This document shows, one piece after another, positions 11,883-22,811 of a DNA stretch of 64,000 nucleotides. Position 1 is the stretch's first letter; each line of letters begins with the position of its first letter. Below the pieces are notes generated by a model. The model worked only from the letters and a program-made list of their open reading frames with translations, was not told the DNA's origin and made no database searches. Source of the DNA: Selaginella tamariscina (lineage: Eukaryota > Streptophyta > Lycopodiopsida > Selaginellales > Selaginellaceae); the NCBI GenBank assembly GCA_003024785.1, contig PUQB01000083.1, forward strand, positions 124,001-188,000. The letters are read 5' to 3'. A program made the translations under genes and the position numbers.

Positions 11883-14866
11883 GAAAAACCCTAGGATTAT
11901 GTCAACCCTATGAGTGTTTATACCCATATTCAACATGTTAAACTCACCAAAATTAATTAATAACCCAATCGAGACATAGAAAACAAAGGTAAGAGTTTTT
12001 TAAAAGGTAAGCGCTATCTTCGCTTAGAGTTTTTTAGGAATAGCCGGTCGGACTACCCTTAAAAACCTAAGTACACCAAACGAGGCTGTTTTTCATTACA
12101 TCTAAAGCTTATCACATAGTTCGGTAGGTAACAATAGTCAACATCCAAAATAAAGAGAAGTCATAGTAAAAAACTATGACATTAAGTACTTGAGAATGGA
12201 GAGAAAGAATGATTGTCATAACTAAATGCATCATTGGTAAATATCAACTCGGGTCAGTTGGAGTAACTATGTCGGGCATCTAAAGTGCATGAACCTTTTT
12301 TGTCCTTTTTTTACCTTGTTAAGAAGCCAAATAAATATTATTTAAGAGCTTCATGCAGAAAGTAAAGAAAACATTCTCTAGGATAGTACATGCATGCACT
12401 ATGGACATGAGCCACATCTTATGAAGGGATGCACGGCCATGTGTTATTACATTATACTTAACGATGTGACAAAGACTAACTCTTCATCCATCATGGTCAA
12501 CATCAGCACTCCACCACCAATTCCTTGTCATCTACAATCAAAGCTAGAGAGTTAAACAATCTATAAGTAAAGTTGTTACAAATATTTTGAGGAGCAACTA
12601 GAGAGTGATATAGTTTAAGCAACTAGTGAGATGATCATGGAAGAACTCTTTAAAACACTAAATGATGTATCTTATAACAAACTTATGGAAAGCATGGAAC
12701 TACTCACCAACCACTAAAGGTAGGCAAGACAAGAATTATTATCTCTTTAACTTTATGTTGTAATAGAACTACTGAATGGATCAAACAAACAAGGACTAAT
12801 GAAACAAGGTTCAAAGAAAGTTACATGGCCTCTTAAAAATGAAGAGAAAGTTGCTTATATCATTCATTCATGTTGTTCATGTTCATGGGATGGAACTAGA
12901 TGGTGCAAAAGAACAACCTTTGATATTCAAAATGACAGTCAATGAGTGTGGATTGGGTGTGGACTACATCCACATGTGTCAACTTGGTGGTGACCTTGAA
13001 CAACAATGGGTGGTCTTGACACACAAATCGTATTCCCGATTGGGTTATATTCGACATTCATCTTTACGATCAATTGTAAGTACTGAGCTCGTCATGTATT
13101 ATTTAATTGATTGCTTCATTGCTCTTTACAAAGCCTACAGTTAAGGGTAGTTAGGGCAAAGGAGAAAGGGTCTTCACATGAAGTTCCAACATGAGAAGGG
13201 GTCTCTCGCTAAGGTTCACCCTTTGTTGCATTGATTTGTTCCTCCCCCCAAGGGGCCACGTGGGGTCTCTTATGATAGCATACAATGACATGTGTTGTAG
13301 TGACAATGTTTTTAAATACTATGCTCAATGTTTGTCATAAGTAAGGACTCTAAAACATTAATTTTGCAGGTTTATGTTTGATGAACCAGGTGCCATTTGG
13401 ATAGTTCTTCATTAAGTATTTAACAAGGGTAACAAAATGAAAGAGATAAGATGTTTGTTCCATTACATGTAATTTGTCAAGCAGGTTACTAAGAAGGGGA
13501 TCTCAAAAGAACACAAGGCTTTGCACATGAATCTGACATGCTTTTGGACAGACGCATTGACTAACGAAGAGAAGGTAAAGAGGCTTGCAATGCTTAAATC
13601 TTTTTGGGATGGTCAAGCATTAAACATTCCCTCTTTAAAGACGTGGTTGGCCTGGTGGATCAAGCAAAAGAACCACACATTTATGGTGGAGATATGCAAC
13701 ATGATAGAGGAAGGTATGTCCAACGTTCCAACCACAAACAACTCGGAGGTTCACACAAGAGCGAGGAGGTCACGACTAGCAAAGTGTATCCCCTTATTGG
13801 AGGCCATGATGCTAGATTTTACAGATGTTGTTTTGTAGAGTGCCAAGGTGAAGGCAACATTACAAAGAAGGTATACAAAATTTGGACCTTCTAAGGACAT
13901 GCTCATTCATAAAGTCTAATGAAAGTTATCAATAGAAAGTTTTGTGTCACTTGTTAACAATCAATCTCATAAACAAGGAGGAACACTTAGCCAGTCCTTA
14001 GTTCACTTCATTGACTAATGTTTGTGTGCGCACAATGCATAGGACTTGACTGACACTAATGAACTCTACTCACACCGCCATGACATCTACTATGCAAAAC
14101 ATGTGATTCCAAATTCTAGAAGAAGAAACTCATATTCAAGATGTCTACGAACGAGAGGTACACCCAACAGATTGGGTTATATGGAGGATTGAATAGTTGA
14201 GCCAGGTGAAGTGTTTAAGTAATACAAAAGAGGGAGGGACTCTTTATAGTCAATCACCTTATTGGGTATTTTCAACGTGTACCGCGGCCCCTAGATTTGG
14301 CGTTATACAAATACCTTTGGATCTCCAGATGATGTGGTTTTGTCCTCGTTCTTCTAACTTTTATAAACGTCCTTATGTGGGGATCATTCAGATGGAGGTT
14401 GCCTAAGCACATGATGTTTGGCATGTCCATAAAAAATAAACTTAACAAATGTGGAGGTTACAAATATATATGAAGTAGGATTAGAGGGAGTTGAACAAGC
14501 ACAAGTATGACTAACTTTTACATTGGGGGAAAAAACTCCATCTCCATCGAGAGAACAAGAGGTGCCCATGCTTAGGGAGAAGACTCTATCACCACCTAGA
14601 GGAGCGGGTGCTGCTAGGGTGCCAAGTTACAATAAACATTTTGTTAAAACTCCCAACAAATTATCAAAAGAGTAGGAAAAGAATTATATCAATGCAAAAA
14701 GTTTGAAGAGCATATTAATGGTATGGAAATGGAGCAACGTGCAAGACAAGAATCGTTTATTATCTCCTTAATTAGTCAGATAATGAAGATGACCATTTCT
14801 AAGTTTCCATTATGCAATTGCACATACTTTCAAAAGATAAAGAGTTGGAGTTCTTGTTTGCACATG

Positions 14867-14986
14867 TACTTTGCCTACAATTATGCTCTTGGACTTAACC
14901 TAACATCACACTTTCTCTTATTTATATACTTTGTTTACAATCGTGCTCTTGGACTTAACCTAGACATCACATACTTTCTCTAGTGT
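14867..14986 (+). repeat. 60-bp tandem duplication
   Basis: Two adjacent copies of a segment starting 'tactttg' and containing 'gctcttggacttaaccta', with starts at about 14867 and 14927. They have diverged by several substitutions and small indels. Confidence 0.75.
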
Positions 14987-15269
14987 GTTTTGAGGTTTGA
15001 ACATGTATTTTTCATTGGCAAATGTGGATGGTAGTATATATTCACTTAAATCAGCATGATTATGTGATTATTGGTTTTTATCTTTTGGCATTATTTATAA
15101 CTTAGATTGGCATTTTTAAGCCATGTAATGTATTTGATTCTTCCTCATTTTATGGAATATTCAAGGATATTCCTCAGGTATATTCTGGAATAAGCCCCAT
15201 ACCCCTTCTTTTTGCCCTATGCAATACAAGCTCCAAGAACTTGGTGGCTGGAACTCGTGAGTGGGTTTT

Positions 15270-15404
15270 TGACAAATCTTGGATCAAACATAAGTTACTA
15301 AGTTCTTGGACAAAATCCCCTTTTGTTATATTAAAAGAAAATAACTAGTTACATATAGTGGCCATACTCTGTACGGCCCTAGAGCAGAACTCTAACTCCT
15401 AACA
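15270..15404 (-). repeat. 3' LTR of the copia element
   Basis: 135 bp, beginning TGACAAATCTTGG and ending CTCCTAACA. It matches the other LTR except for a few substitutions and about 3 bp of indel. It lies next to the polypurine tract. Confidence 0.93.
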
Positions 15405-15416
15405 CTCCCCCGTTCT
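15405..15416 (-). promoter_or_regulatory. polypurine tract of the copia element
   Basis: Reads GAACGGGGGAG on the - strand immediately inside the 3' LTR, the usual site of plus-strand DNA priming. Confidence 0.75.
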
Positions 15417-15504
15417 GCTCAAAATGTGTTCCCTTATGTCTACTGTTCTAATAGCATTTGTACCCTGCTCTATACTACACAACTAAGCTTTCTTATTACT
15501 GTCC

Positions 15505-16368
15505 TTAAATAGATGAAAGACTAACCATACCCAGAGTTTGACGATGCTTGATGAAGGTTTCTCGGCCTAGAGGTTTTGTGAGTATGTCTGCAGGCATTTC
15601 CTCAGTTGGATAATACTCCATGTTGATCACTCCTTCAGCCACCTGATCTCTAGTGTAGTGATGATGCATGTTGATGTGCTTTGACCTTTTGTGGAGAATT
15701 GGATTTGCTGTAAGTGCAATACTGCTACGATTATCATTGTACACGATAGTTGCCTCCTCTTGTTCATACCCCAGCTCCCCCAGAAACTGTCGAAGCCACA
15801 CTCTCTCGAACTACAGCAGATGTAGCATGTATTCTACCTCACATGAGGACAGAGCAACACTTGTCTGTTTGCAGCTAGTCCAAGTTATTGCCCCTCCATG
15901 CAACATGATGGAGAATCCTGTTGTTGACCTCCTGTTGTCGGGATCTCCAGCCCAATCGGAGTCTACAAAAGCTACTAAAGTCACCTCCGGGTCGTTTGAG
16001 TCTGGTCCATAAAGTATTCCCATGTCTTGTGTTCCTCGGAGATACCTGATGATTCTCTTTACTGCTAGCCAATGGTCCTTTCCTGGGTTTTGCATGAACC
16101 TGCTTGCCACTCCAACTGCTGCTGCAATATCTGGCCTGCTGCTCACCATTAAGTACATTAAGCACCCCACAGCATTCCTATATGGAACATCCTTCATTTC
16201 CCCTTGCTCTTGGGTCGTTTCTGGTTCCATGCTTTTGGATAACCTAATGTTTACGGCTGCAGGCGTGTCTTTTGAAGTAGCATTCTCCATCCCAAACCTT
16301 CGACACACTCTAGCCACTGCTTTAGCCTGATGAATAAACAACCTCCTTTGCTTCTTGTCTCGAACCAC
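15505..16368 (-). pseudogene. copia RNase H and end of RT
   Basis: The frame at 16368-15811 carries the region linking RT to RNase H (VGCLMYLMVSSRPDIAAAVG, VKRIIRYLRGT) and the RNase H start FVDSDWAGDPDNRRSTTGF with SSCEVEY. After a frameshift near 15810 it continues at 15801-15505 (WLRQFLGELG, VYNDNRSSIALTANP, then KHINMHHHYTRDQV, ending in ADILTKPLG). All expected RNase H segments are present, but not in one frame. Confidence 0.88.
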
Positions 16369-17218
16369 TGTAATCCAAGGCAGGTCTGGATATCTCCCAG
16401 ATCCGTCATCCTGAAGGTTCGAGAAAGTGCTTGCTTCAGCCTATTCACCGCTAAAATCCTATTCCCAGTCATGATTAAATCGTCGACATATACCACAACA
16501 ATCATTATTTCATGCTCATCATACTTTGCATAGACATTCCACTCTGTGGTGCACCTGATATATCCATGTCCCTTGAGAAAGCTATCTATCCGTTTGTACC
16601 AAGCCCTTGGACTCTGCTTCAACCCATACAATGCCTTCTTGAGCCGACAAACCAGATGTTCACAACCTTTTTGAACATAACCTTCGGGCTGTTGCATGTA
16701 AATTTCTTCCTCAAGCTCACCATTGAGAAATGCTGTTTTTACATCCATCTGATGTACTTCAAAATCCTCCTGAGCTGCCAAAGCTAATACCACCCGGATT
16801 GATGTCATTTTTGCCACTGGACTGAAAGTCTCATCATAATCAATCCCCTGCATTTGTGTGAAGCCTCTTGCGACTAGCCTAGCTCTAAATTTGCTTACTT
16901 GTTCATCAACTGTAGTTTTCACCTTGAACACCCATTTACAACTGACTGTCTTCCTCCTGGTGGCAGTGACGTGAGCTCCCATGCTTTGGTTAAAGCCATG
17001 GACTGAATTTCTTCGTCCATTGCTTTCTTCCAGTCACTTGCATGTGGTCCTTCCATGGCTTCCTTCATTGTCATTGGTTCTAACAACTCTGAGACAAAAG
17101 CTTCAGCGACACAGTTTTCTTCAAGATCAGCTTGCCACCAACTCGAGCACTCCTCCTCAAGCTGAGCTTGCATGGCTAGCACATGGGCAAACTTGGCCTT
17201 AGACTGCATGTACTCCAA
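16251..17218 (-). pseudogene. copia reverse transcriptase
   Basis: RVT_2-type RT with CKWVFKVKTTVDE, RARLVARGFTQ, GIDYDETFSPVAKMTSIR, QMDVKTAFLNGELEEEIYM, KKALYGLKQSPRAWY and the catalytic YVDDL, all in the frame 16982-16251. The upstream RT linker (DWKKAMDEEIQSM) lies in another frame (17218-16919), so a frameshift near 16975 separates them. A further shift near 16350 leads into RNase H. Metal-binding aspartates are retained. Confidence 0.9.
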
Positions 17219-18422
17219 CCATCTCTCTGTCGGTTGGTGTGATCGTTCGGATCTTTGTTACCACTTGTTCTGGAACTTTTCCTTGTGGTTACATTTAATG
17301 GTAACTCAGTTGCATCCGACGGTGACTCTGTTGGAAAAACCCCTTCAACTTCAGGATGATCTGATTGTTGTTGTTGTTGTGTAGGTGTGTTTGGTATGGT
17401 GTGTGCTTGGCTTGGTTCACGGTCAATGATATTTGGATGAAGATCCAACCAAATTTGTGATTTGGTCTCATCTTGAAAAAATCCTGCAACATCAACATGT
17501 TGACGAAAAATTCCTCTTGCTCCCATGGCAGCTTCATCAAATGTCACACTCCTGCTAACTGTGTACTTCCGCGTTATTGCATCCACCAACCGGTATGCTT
17601 TTGCTTCCTGACTGTACCCCACAAAAATGCATCTTCTTGCATGATCATCCGTTTTCAGCCTCTTCTCTGTTGGTACATTGGCATATGCTGGGCATCCAAA
17701 TATCCGCAGGTGGTTGATATTTGGCTTTCTTCCTGTCCAAACTTCTTCAGGTGTCCTTCCTTTAACTGCTACAGTTGGTGCTCGGTTTTGAACATATGTA
17801 GCTGTTTTAATGGCATCTCCCCAAAAACAATCAGCAAGTCCGGCGAACTTCAACATGGAGTATGCAGATTCCCTCAATGTCCGGATTTTTCTCTCTGCTA
17901 CCCCATTGGTGTGATGTTCATAAGCCACCGCCAATTGTCTTCGCACCCCTCCTTCATCAAGAGTTTTCTGAAATTCTTGGGACACATACTCCTTTGCATT
18001 GTCACACCTGAGAATTCCTAGTTCCAATCCATTTCCTTCTCTACTTCCTGCTTCCATATCCTGAATTTTCCAAGCACCTGACTCTTGGTTGTGAGAAGAT
18101 ACACAAATGTTTTCCTGGAATAGTCATCAACTAGTACCATAAAGTACTTCTCTCCTCCTGTTGTTGCAACTGCTACCATGCCACTGACGTCGGTATGGAC
18201 TAGTCCCAACAACCTTGTTGCTCTTTCCCCTGGCTCCTTGGATCGTGGCCTTTTGTGATGTTTTGCCATGATACAACCTTCACAAACTTCGAGCTTCTGA
18301 CCTGGTTTTATTGTGAGACCATCCACCATCTGCTCATTCTTCAATCTTCTCAATCGTTCTTCCGAGATATGACCGAGTCGTTGATGCCATAACTCAAGTT
18401 CATTATCAACCTGCTCAGCCAC
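17176..18422 (-). pseudogene. copia integrase
   Basis: The zinc-binding N-terminus is at 18422-18230 (ELWHQRLGHISEERLRRL, then LEVCEGCIMAKHHKRP). The rve catalytic core begins LVHTDVSG and DDYSRKTFVYLL. A frameshift near 18045 splits the core, which continues at 18057-17176 with LRCDNAKEYVSQEFQ, RQLAVAYEHHTNGVAERKIR, ESAYSMLKFAGLADCFWGDA and HLRIFGCPAYANVP. The DDE residues D (HTDVS), D (RCDNAKE) and E (AERKIR) can all be seen. A further shift near 17200 separates it from RT. Confidence 0.9.
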
Positions 18423-18545
18423 AAGTGCTTCAAACCACTGCTTTGATTGCTCCTAATGTATACAGGAAACCTGAACGTATAGCCTTTGCAATGACTTCCT
18501 TGGTGTGATTCACCAAGAACGTTTCTCTACTGCATATGTATGAGT

Positions 18546-18821
18546 TCACCCCACATCTGCTAGTCTTGAAAGAGACAGCAAATTCTTCCTTAGCTCAGGA
18601 ACATAAAGAACTCTATGCAACACACGTTTTCCATCCAAGAAAGTCATCTGGATTTTCCCTTGTCCTGCCACCTTTAATCCGGAGGTGATACCATTCACAA
18701 ACTTTTCTGCTGAGATTGGAGATAACTCAATAAACCAGTCGGCACAATGTGTCATCAAGTGAGTTGCTCCACAATCCATCACCCATGACCTTGTGGATGT
18801 CTCAGCTCCTAAAGCTTCCAC
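18546..18821 (-). pseudogene. copia aspartic protease
   Basis: Retropepsin segment with the active-site motif read as WVMDCGATHLMTH, where most copia elements have D-S-G-A. It continues through GKIQMTFLDGKRVLHRVLYV and LRKNLLSLSRLADVG, typical of the end of the protease. The frame is open but isolated from Gag and integrase. Confidence 0.85.
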
Positions 18822-18826
18822 CTCAG

Positions 18827-19990
18827 CTACAAGTACTTCTGGAGTGCACTGAACTTCTTCTTAGTTAACTTCTCATCATCAATGGCTTTCCTCCATCTTG
18901 TCTCTAAGAAATCCCTCATCTGGATCATCTTTGAGACATCTTCAGCCAATGTGTCCTCCTCGTCTTGGACACTGAAGGTGCAACCTTGAGGTAAGCTCCT
19001 CCATTTGTCATCCTCAAGCACTGCTGTTTGAGCTTCTCCACCCCACTCTTGTTCTTCGTCCCAGTGTGAACTCAAGCTTGACTCTTCTTCTTCTGCAACT
19101 TGCGCTGTAGCACGATTATTTGTCCATCTGCCTTTTCCTCTCCCACGGCCTCCACGTCTTCCTCTTCCTCTGGGCTGAAATGCTGCTCCCCTGTTTCCCA
19201 ATTCTTCTTCTCTATCCTCTGTTACCTTAGTGTGACAATAGCGAGCTATATGACCTGGTCAGGCACATTTCCAACAATAAACTTCACCATTATTTTGCCG
19301 GTGTTGCCTTTGCCACCAAAGCTGTCTCTTCATTTTTCCGGGTCAATAGAGATGCTTGAAGAACTGCTCCTATCACCATATCTGAGCACAACTTGTTGTT
19401 TGACATCCCATGTCTGCTTGATGGAGTCATACGAATCTGGTAAGCTAGCCAAAATTGCCATGGCCAAATCTTCATCCCGAATTCTATGCTGCAGTGCTGC
19501 AAGTTGATCTGCCAATGCTTGCATTTTTGTGATGGGTCTTCTCCTTCCCCCAACTTTGCTCCAAAGAAAGACTGCCAAAGCACGAGCTTTTGCGATGTAG
19601 TCACTGCTTGAAGGTTCTTTTTAGGCACTCCCACCCTTCTTTAGCTGTTTTCTTCAACCTAACTAAAGGAATTTGCCCATCCTTCAAGCCAAACATCATG
19701 GTGGTTTTTGCCTTGTTGTCTTTCTTCATCCACACGAGGAGTTTATCTGGGTCGTCTTCCACAAACATCTTCTTTTTTCCATGGCGAGTGCTACTACTGG
19801 ATTCTTGCTCATTTGATGAATCCTCCGACTGACTCTCCTCTTCTTCATCACCGCCAGGTCTTGGTTCTGCTCCAGATACAACATCCCAAACATCTCTCTC
19901 CTCCAGCACGCTTTGCATCTTCCAGAACCATACCGTAGCATTCAACCGGTCAAGCTTGTCAAATCTTTCATATCCATTCTAAAGCTTGCC
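18827..19990 (-). pseudogene. copia Gag with nucleocapsid knuckle
   Basis: Gag (UBN2-like) pieces in different frames. 19945-19601 has VWFWKMQSVLEERDVWDVVS and WECLKRTFKQ. 19634-19290 and 19578-19330 overlap with SLPDSYDSIKQTWDV. 19201-18827 is a glycine/arginine-rich stretch plus an acidic linker. The knuckle near 19285-19240 reads YCWKCA, stop, PGHIARYC, so a TGA at 19261-19259 interrupts the CCHC box. Gag cannot be made as one protein. Confidence 0.82.
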
Positions 19991-20182
19991 ATGTCTGCGT
20001 CCCCAAGAAAAAGAACACACACAGGTGTAGTGGGTATGTGCAAAAGAGTCACCTAATGCAATGCCCGGATCAAGAACCCTTCTTGATCACTTTACTACCA
20101 CCAAGATCCGCTTGTGCCCTTGCCCAAGCCCAGGGCTTCCCTTATCTGTACCTTAGAACTTGAAAGAATGTTTGTTTTCAAC

Positions 20183-20196
20183 CCGCTCTGATACCA
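20183..20196 (-). promoter_or_regulatory. primer-binding site (initiator tRNA-Met)
   Basis: On the - strand the internal region starts with TGGTATCAGAGC, one base after the 5' LTR. This is the classic copia primer-binding site complementary to the 3' end of initiator tRNA-Met. Confidence 0.9.
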
Positions 20197-20328
20197 TGAC
20201 AAATCTTGGATCAAACATAAGTTACTAAGTTCTTGGACAAAGCCCCTTTTGTTATATTAAAAGAAAACAACTTTACATATAGTGGCCATACTCTGTACGG
20301 CCCTAGAGCAGAACTCTAACTCCTAACA
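20197..20328 (-). repeat. 5' LTR of the copia element
   Basis: 132 bp, TG...CA, paired with 15270-15404. Its right end, the target-site copy and adjacent host DNA are included in a later tandem duplication. Confidence 0.93.
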
Positions 20329-20408
20329 GTTTTCAACAATTCTTATCCCATGGGCCTAGAGCAGAACTCTAACTCCTAACAGTTTTCAATAATTCTTATC
20401 CCATGGGC
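20303..20408 (+). repeat. 53-bp tandem duplication across the LTR/host junction
   Basis: The block beginning 'ctagagcagaactctaactc' and ending 'cttatcccatgggc' occurs at 20303 and again at 20356. It contains the last 26 bp of the LTR, the GTTTT target copy and 22 bp of flank, so it arose after the insertion. The copies differ at one position ('caacaat' versus 'caataat'). Confidence 0.9.
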
Positions 20409-20879
20409 AGTTGGGAGAAGCACACTGCAACTCTAACATGAGCAACTTGGTCATTTCCATGACTTGGCATTGTAATTAAAATAGCTATTTGAATTTTTGT
20501 GATGTGTGCTCTCTCAAAATACAGCTCGGCTGTCACTTTTACATTTAACCATTGTAATATTTTGTCATATTGGTGAAGAATAAATCTAAGGTTCTTTAGC
20601 ATTTTTAAAACTACAAGATGAAGTCAAAAGTGGCTAATGAGCAACACTTGAGCACACTCAAGTCAGACAACAGTGAATACAAATCTTAAGAGTTCATTGA
20701 TTTCAGTGAGGCATATGGATTCAATGACAACTGTGTGCACTGTACATTCCTTAATAAAATGGTTACAACTGTAGCTTATAAATATATGTAATAAAAGAAT
20801 TATCTTTGGATTTATATTACAACACATTTTATAGCATAAAGGATAAATCTTCGTGACTTATGTGCATATTTTGAAAGAG

Positions 20880-22260
20880 CAAGCTAGACACACGAAGCCA
20901 GCAGTGTGGTATAGTGAGCAAGCCAAGACATATAAGTGCATGGATATGGCAACTCAAGCTCTAGTAATGTTACATTTCACGAGGAGACATCTTATAAACA
21001 TCTCTTTCCAAGTTTGTACAGTAATCACGTGTGGAGACTACACCGTTTGGAGCTTGGCTTCAACTTTTGGAGGAAGAGAAACCACCACCACATCCATCAC
21101 CGATGCCAAATTTATCCCAACAAATGCCACTACAAATCCTCAAGAGTTGCCCAAGACCTAACCATGCATATCCTTATGAACAATTTGCAGAGGCTTTATC
21201 AAACCAATGGTTGTTCTAAATATCCCAGACCGAAAATCTCTAGGACTTGCAATAGCAGTCAATCCAAATGAGCTCAAACATGTACGTGGAGTTATCACAT
21301 GATCTGCCAAAGTTAGTGTGCTGACTCAAAAGAATATGGAGGAGCCTAAAATAAAAAGCAAGCCACAATCTATCTAAGCCACTCTCATGAACAAAATTAA
21401 CACAATGGCAACTGGTGGTTGGTACTTATTGTTCACTGGTGTCGAGCTTTTGTAAATTGTGAATTCTCTCATCTTCTTGGCTTGGATTTTACTAAAACAT
21501 TTTTGCCTATGGTAAAAATGACATTAATTAGACTAATATTGGCATTGATATTTCAGTATGAACTAGAACTTGATGTTAAAACTAGGCAAGCTTAAATGTA
21601 AGCAGAAGAATTTGAAATTCCAAAGCAATAGGAGCAAATATGTTTGTTTGAATAGCTCTTTAATATGGACTTAAGCAAAGTTAGTATCAGTTTCTACTAA
21701 GCTCTAGATTTGTGAAAAGCACTACAGATGGCAATGTGTACAGATGCCATGCTTACCAATTTGTCATCTTGGCATTGTACATTGTACATGGATGATAATA
21801 TCTTGGCATGAGAAGAACCACTTTACTCAACCGGACTTTATGTATGAGTTTGAGATATCGATTATCGAAACACCCTCGTACTACCTTGGTATTCACGTTT
21901 ATGGAGAACAAGGCACTATAGGTCCCTCCCAAGCCATGTACGTTGTTGAAATTCTCACAAGATTCAACACGATGGACCGTAAACCCATCTCTACACCTAT
22001 AGAGTTTGAATAACATTTTTCAACTTGTGTATGAGGAGCACGTGAGATGGATACAATCCTATATCATCATGTAGCTGGGAGTTTGTTGTATCTTGCAATT
22101 AATAGTAAACACCAGAATGTGAATATATAACTACTATGGCATCTCAAGAAGCAGTATTGTTACTAGAAAGTTTAAGAATGTCAATCTCTAAGCCAGTGGT
22201 GTTGTATTGTGACAACATGAATGCCATTGCACTCACAATAAGCACAAGAATAGACTTGGC
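20880..22260 (+). pseudogene. old copia RT/RNase H relic
   Basis: Decayed copia pol on the + strand. Near 21485 a frame reads DFTKTFLPMVKMTLIRLIL and then LELDVKTRQA, the RT segment normally ending in VKTAFLNG. Near 21870-22010 is SYYLGIHVYGEQGTI, SQAMYVVEILTRFN, KPISTPIEF, the RT to RNase H linker. Near 22137-22250 is EAVLLLESLRMSISKPVVLY followed by CDNMNAIALT of RNase H. Around 20930-21000, DVTF-type end-of-integrase sequence may be present (NVTFHEE). Frames shift repeatedly and no LTRs were seen. Confidence 0.6.
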
Positions 22261-22811
22261 CTTTGCAGTCTCACAATTCTGGAACAACCTTGTTATGCTC
22301 AATCGGCGTTTGTATAGCCTACCAACTCATTTGCATTCTCATTGCTACTGCTTCCACGTCTGTAGGTCAGTGCAAAGCCATTAGTACAGCTTTTTGAATA
22401 CATGTTTATGCTCCATTTTGAGTTGAAAGTATATCTCATTATACACTAGTGTGAAGCTGGACAGATACCATGAATTCATCTTCACAAATGCCAACTGATT
22501 TGATTTTGGTTTGAGGGAGCCCATCGTCAGCCAATAGGGATTCTAACATTCTTCCTCAAGCATTTGAATACGTAATGCCAGCATCAACCCATAATAATTG
22601 TCTTTTCTATGTTTGTTTTTATAAGGTTGTGTACGATAGAGCAAACGTGTTAGACACTGTAATGTTATATTACATGCAAAAGTTACTAAAGATTTTTCTT
22701 CTATATGCACTAAATTAAAAGACAACTGGCACCATGCATGCCATTATTTCTTCAGTGGGGATGAAATAAATTTCCTACCGCAACACCTGGGTTTCATTGT
22801 GTAGTTGTAAC

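Larger units (their letters stand above)
9601..15269. other. 5.6 kb of degenerate, unassigned DNA
   Basis: No gene can be supported. The longest open frames (12839-13144 and 13521-13838, both +) encode 100-105 residues resembling no family I recognise, and they lie in sequence with the look of old transposon debris. Small local repeats within it are listed separately. Confidence 0.5.
15270..20328 (-). mobile_element. Ty1/copia LTR retrotransposon, full structure but inactivated
   Basis: A complete element in - orientation, about 5.06 kb. LTRs of 135 bp (15270-15404) and 132 bp (20197-20328) begin TG and end CA and are nearly identical. They are flanked by a perfect 5-bp target duplication GTTTT (15265-15269 and 20329-20333). 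A primer-binding site complementary to initiator tRNA-Met and a polypurine tract sit at the expected places. The coding order on the - strand is Gag, protease, integrase, RT, RNase H, as in Ty1/copia. The polyprotein has an in-frame stop and several frameshifts, so the copy is not autonomous, although similar LTRs and an exact target duplication indicate fairly recent insertion. Confidence 0.95.

Noticed and set aside
12839..13838. Two open frames of about 100 codons as genes
   Set aside because: No recognisable domain, no splice context and transposon-debris surroundings; frames of this length occur by chance here.
16512..18021. + strand open frames inside the copia element
   Set aside because: They are antisense shadows of integrase and RT, whose motifs are clear on the - strand.
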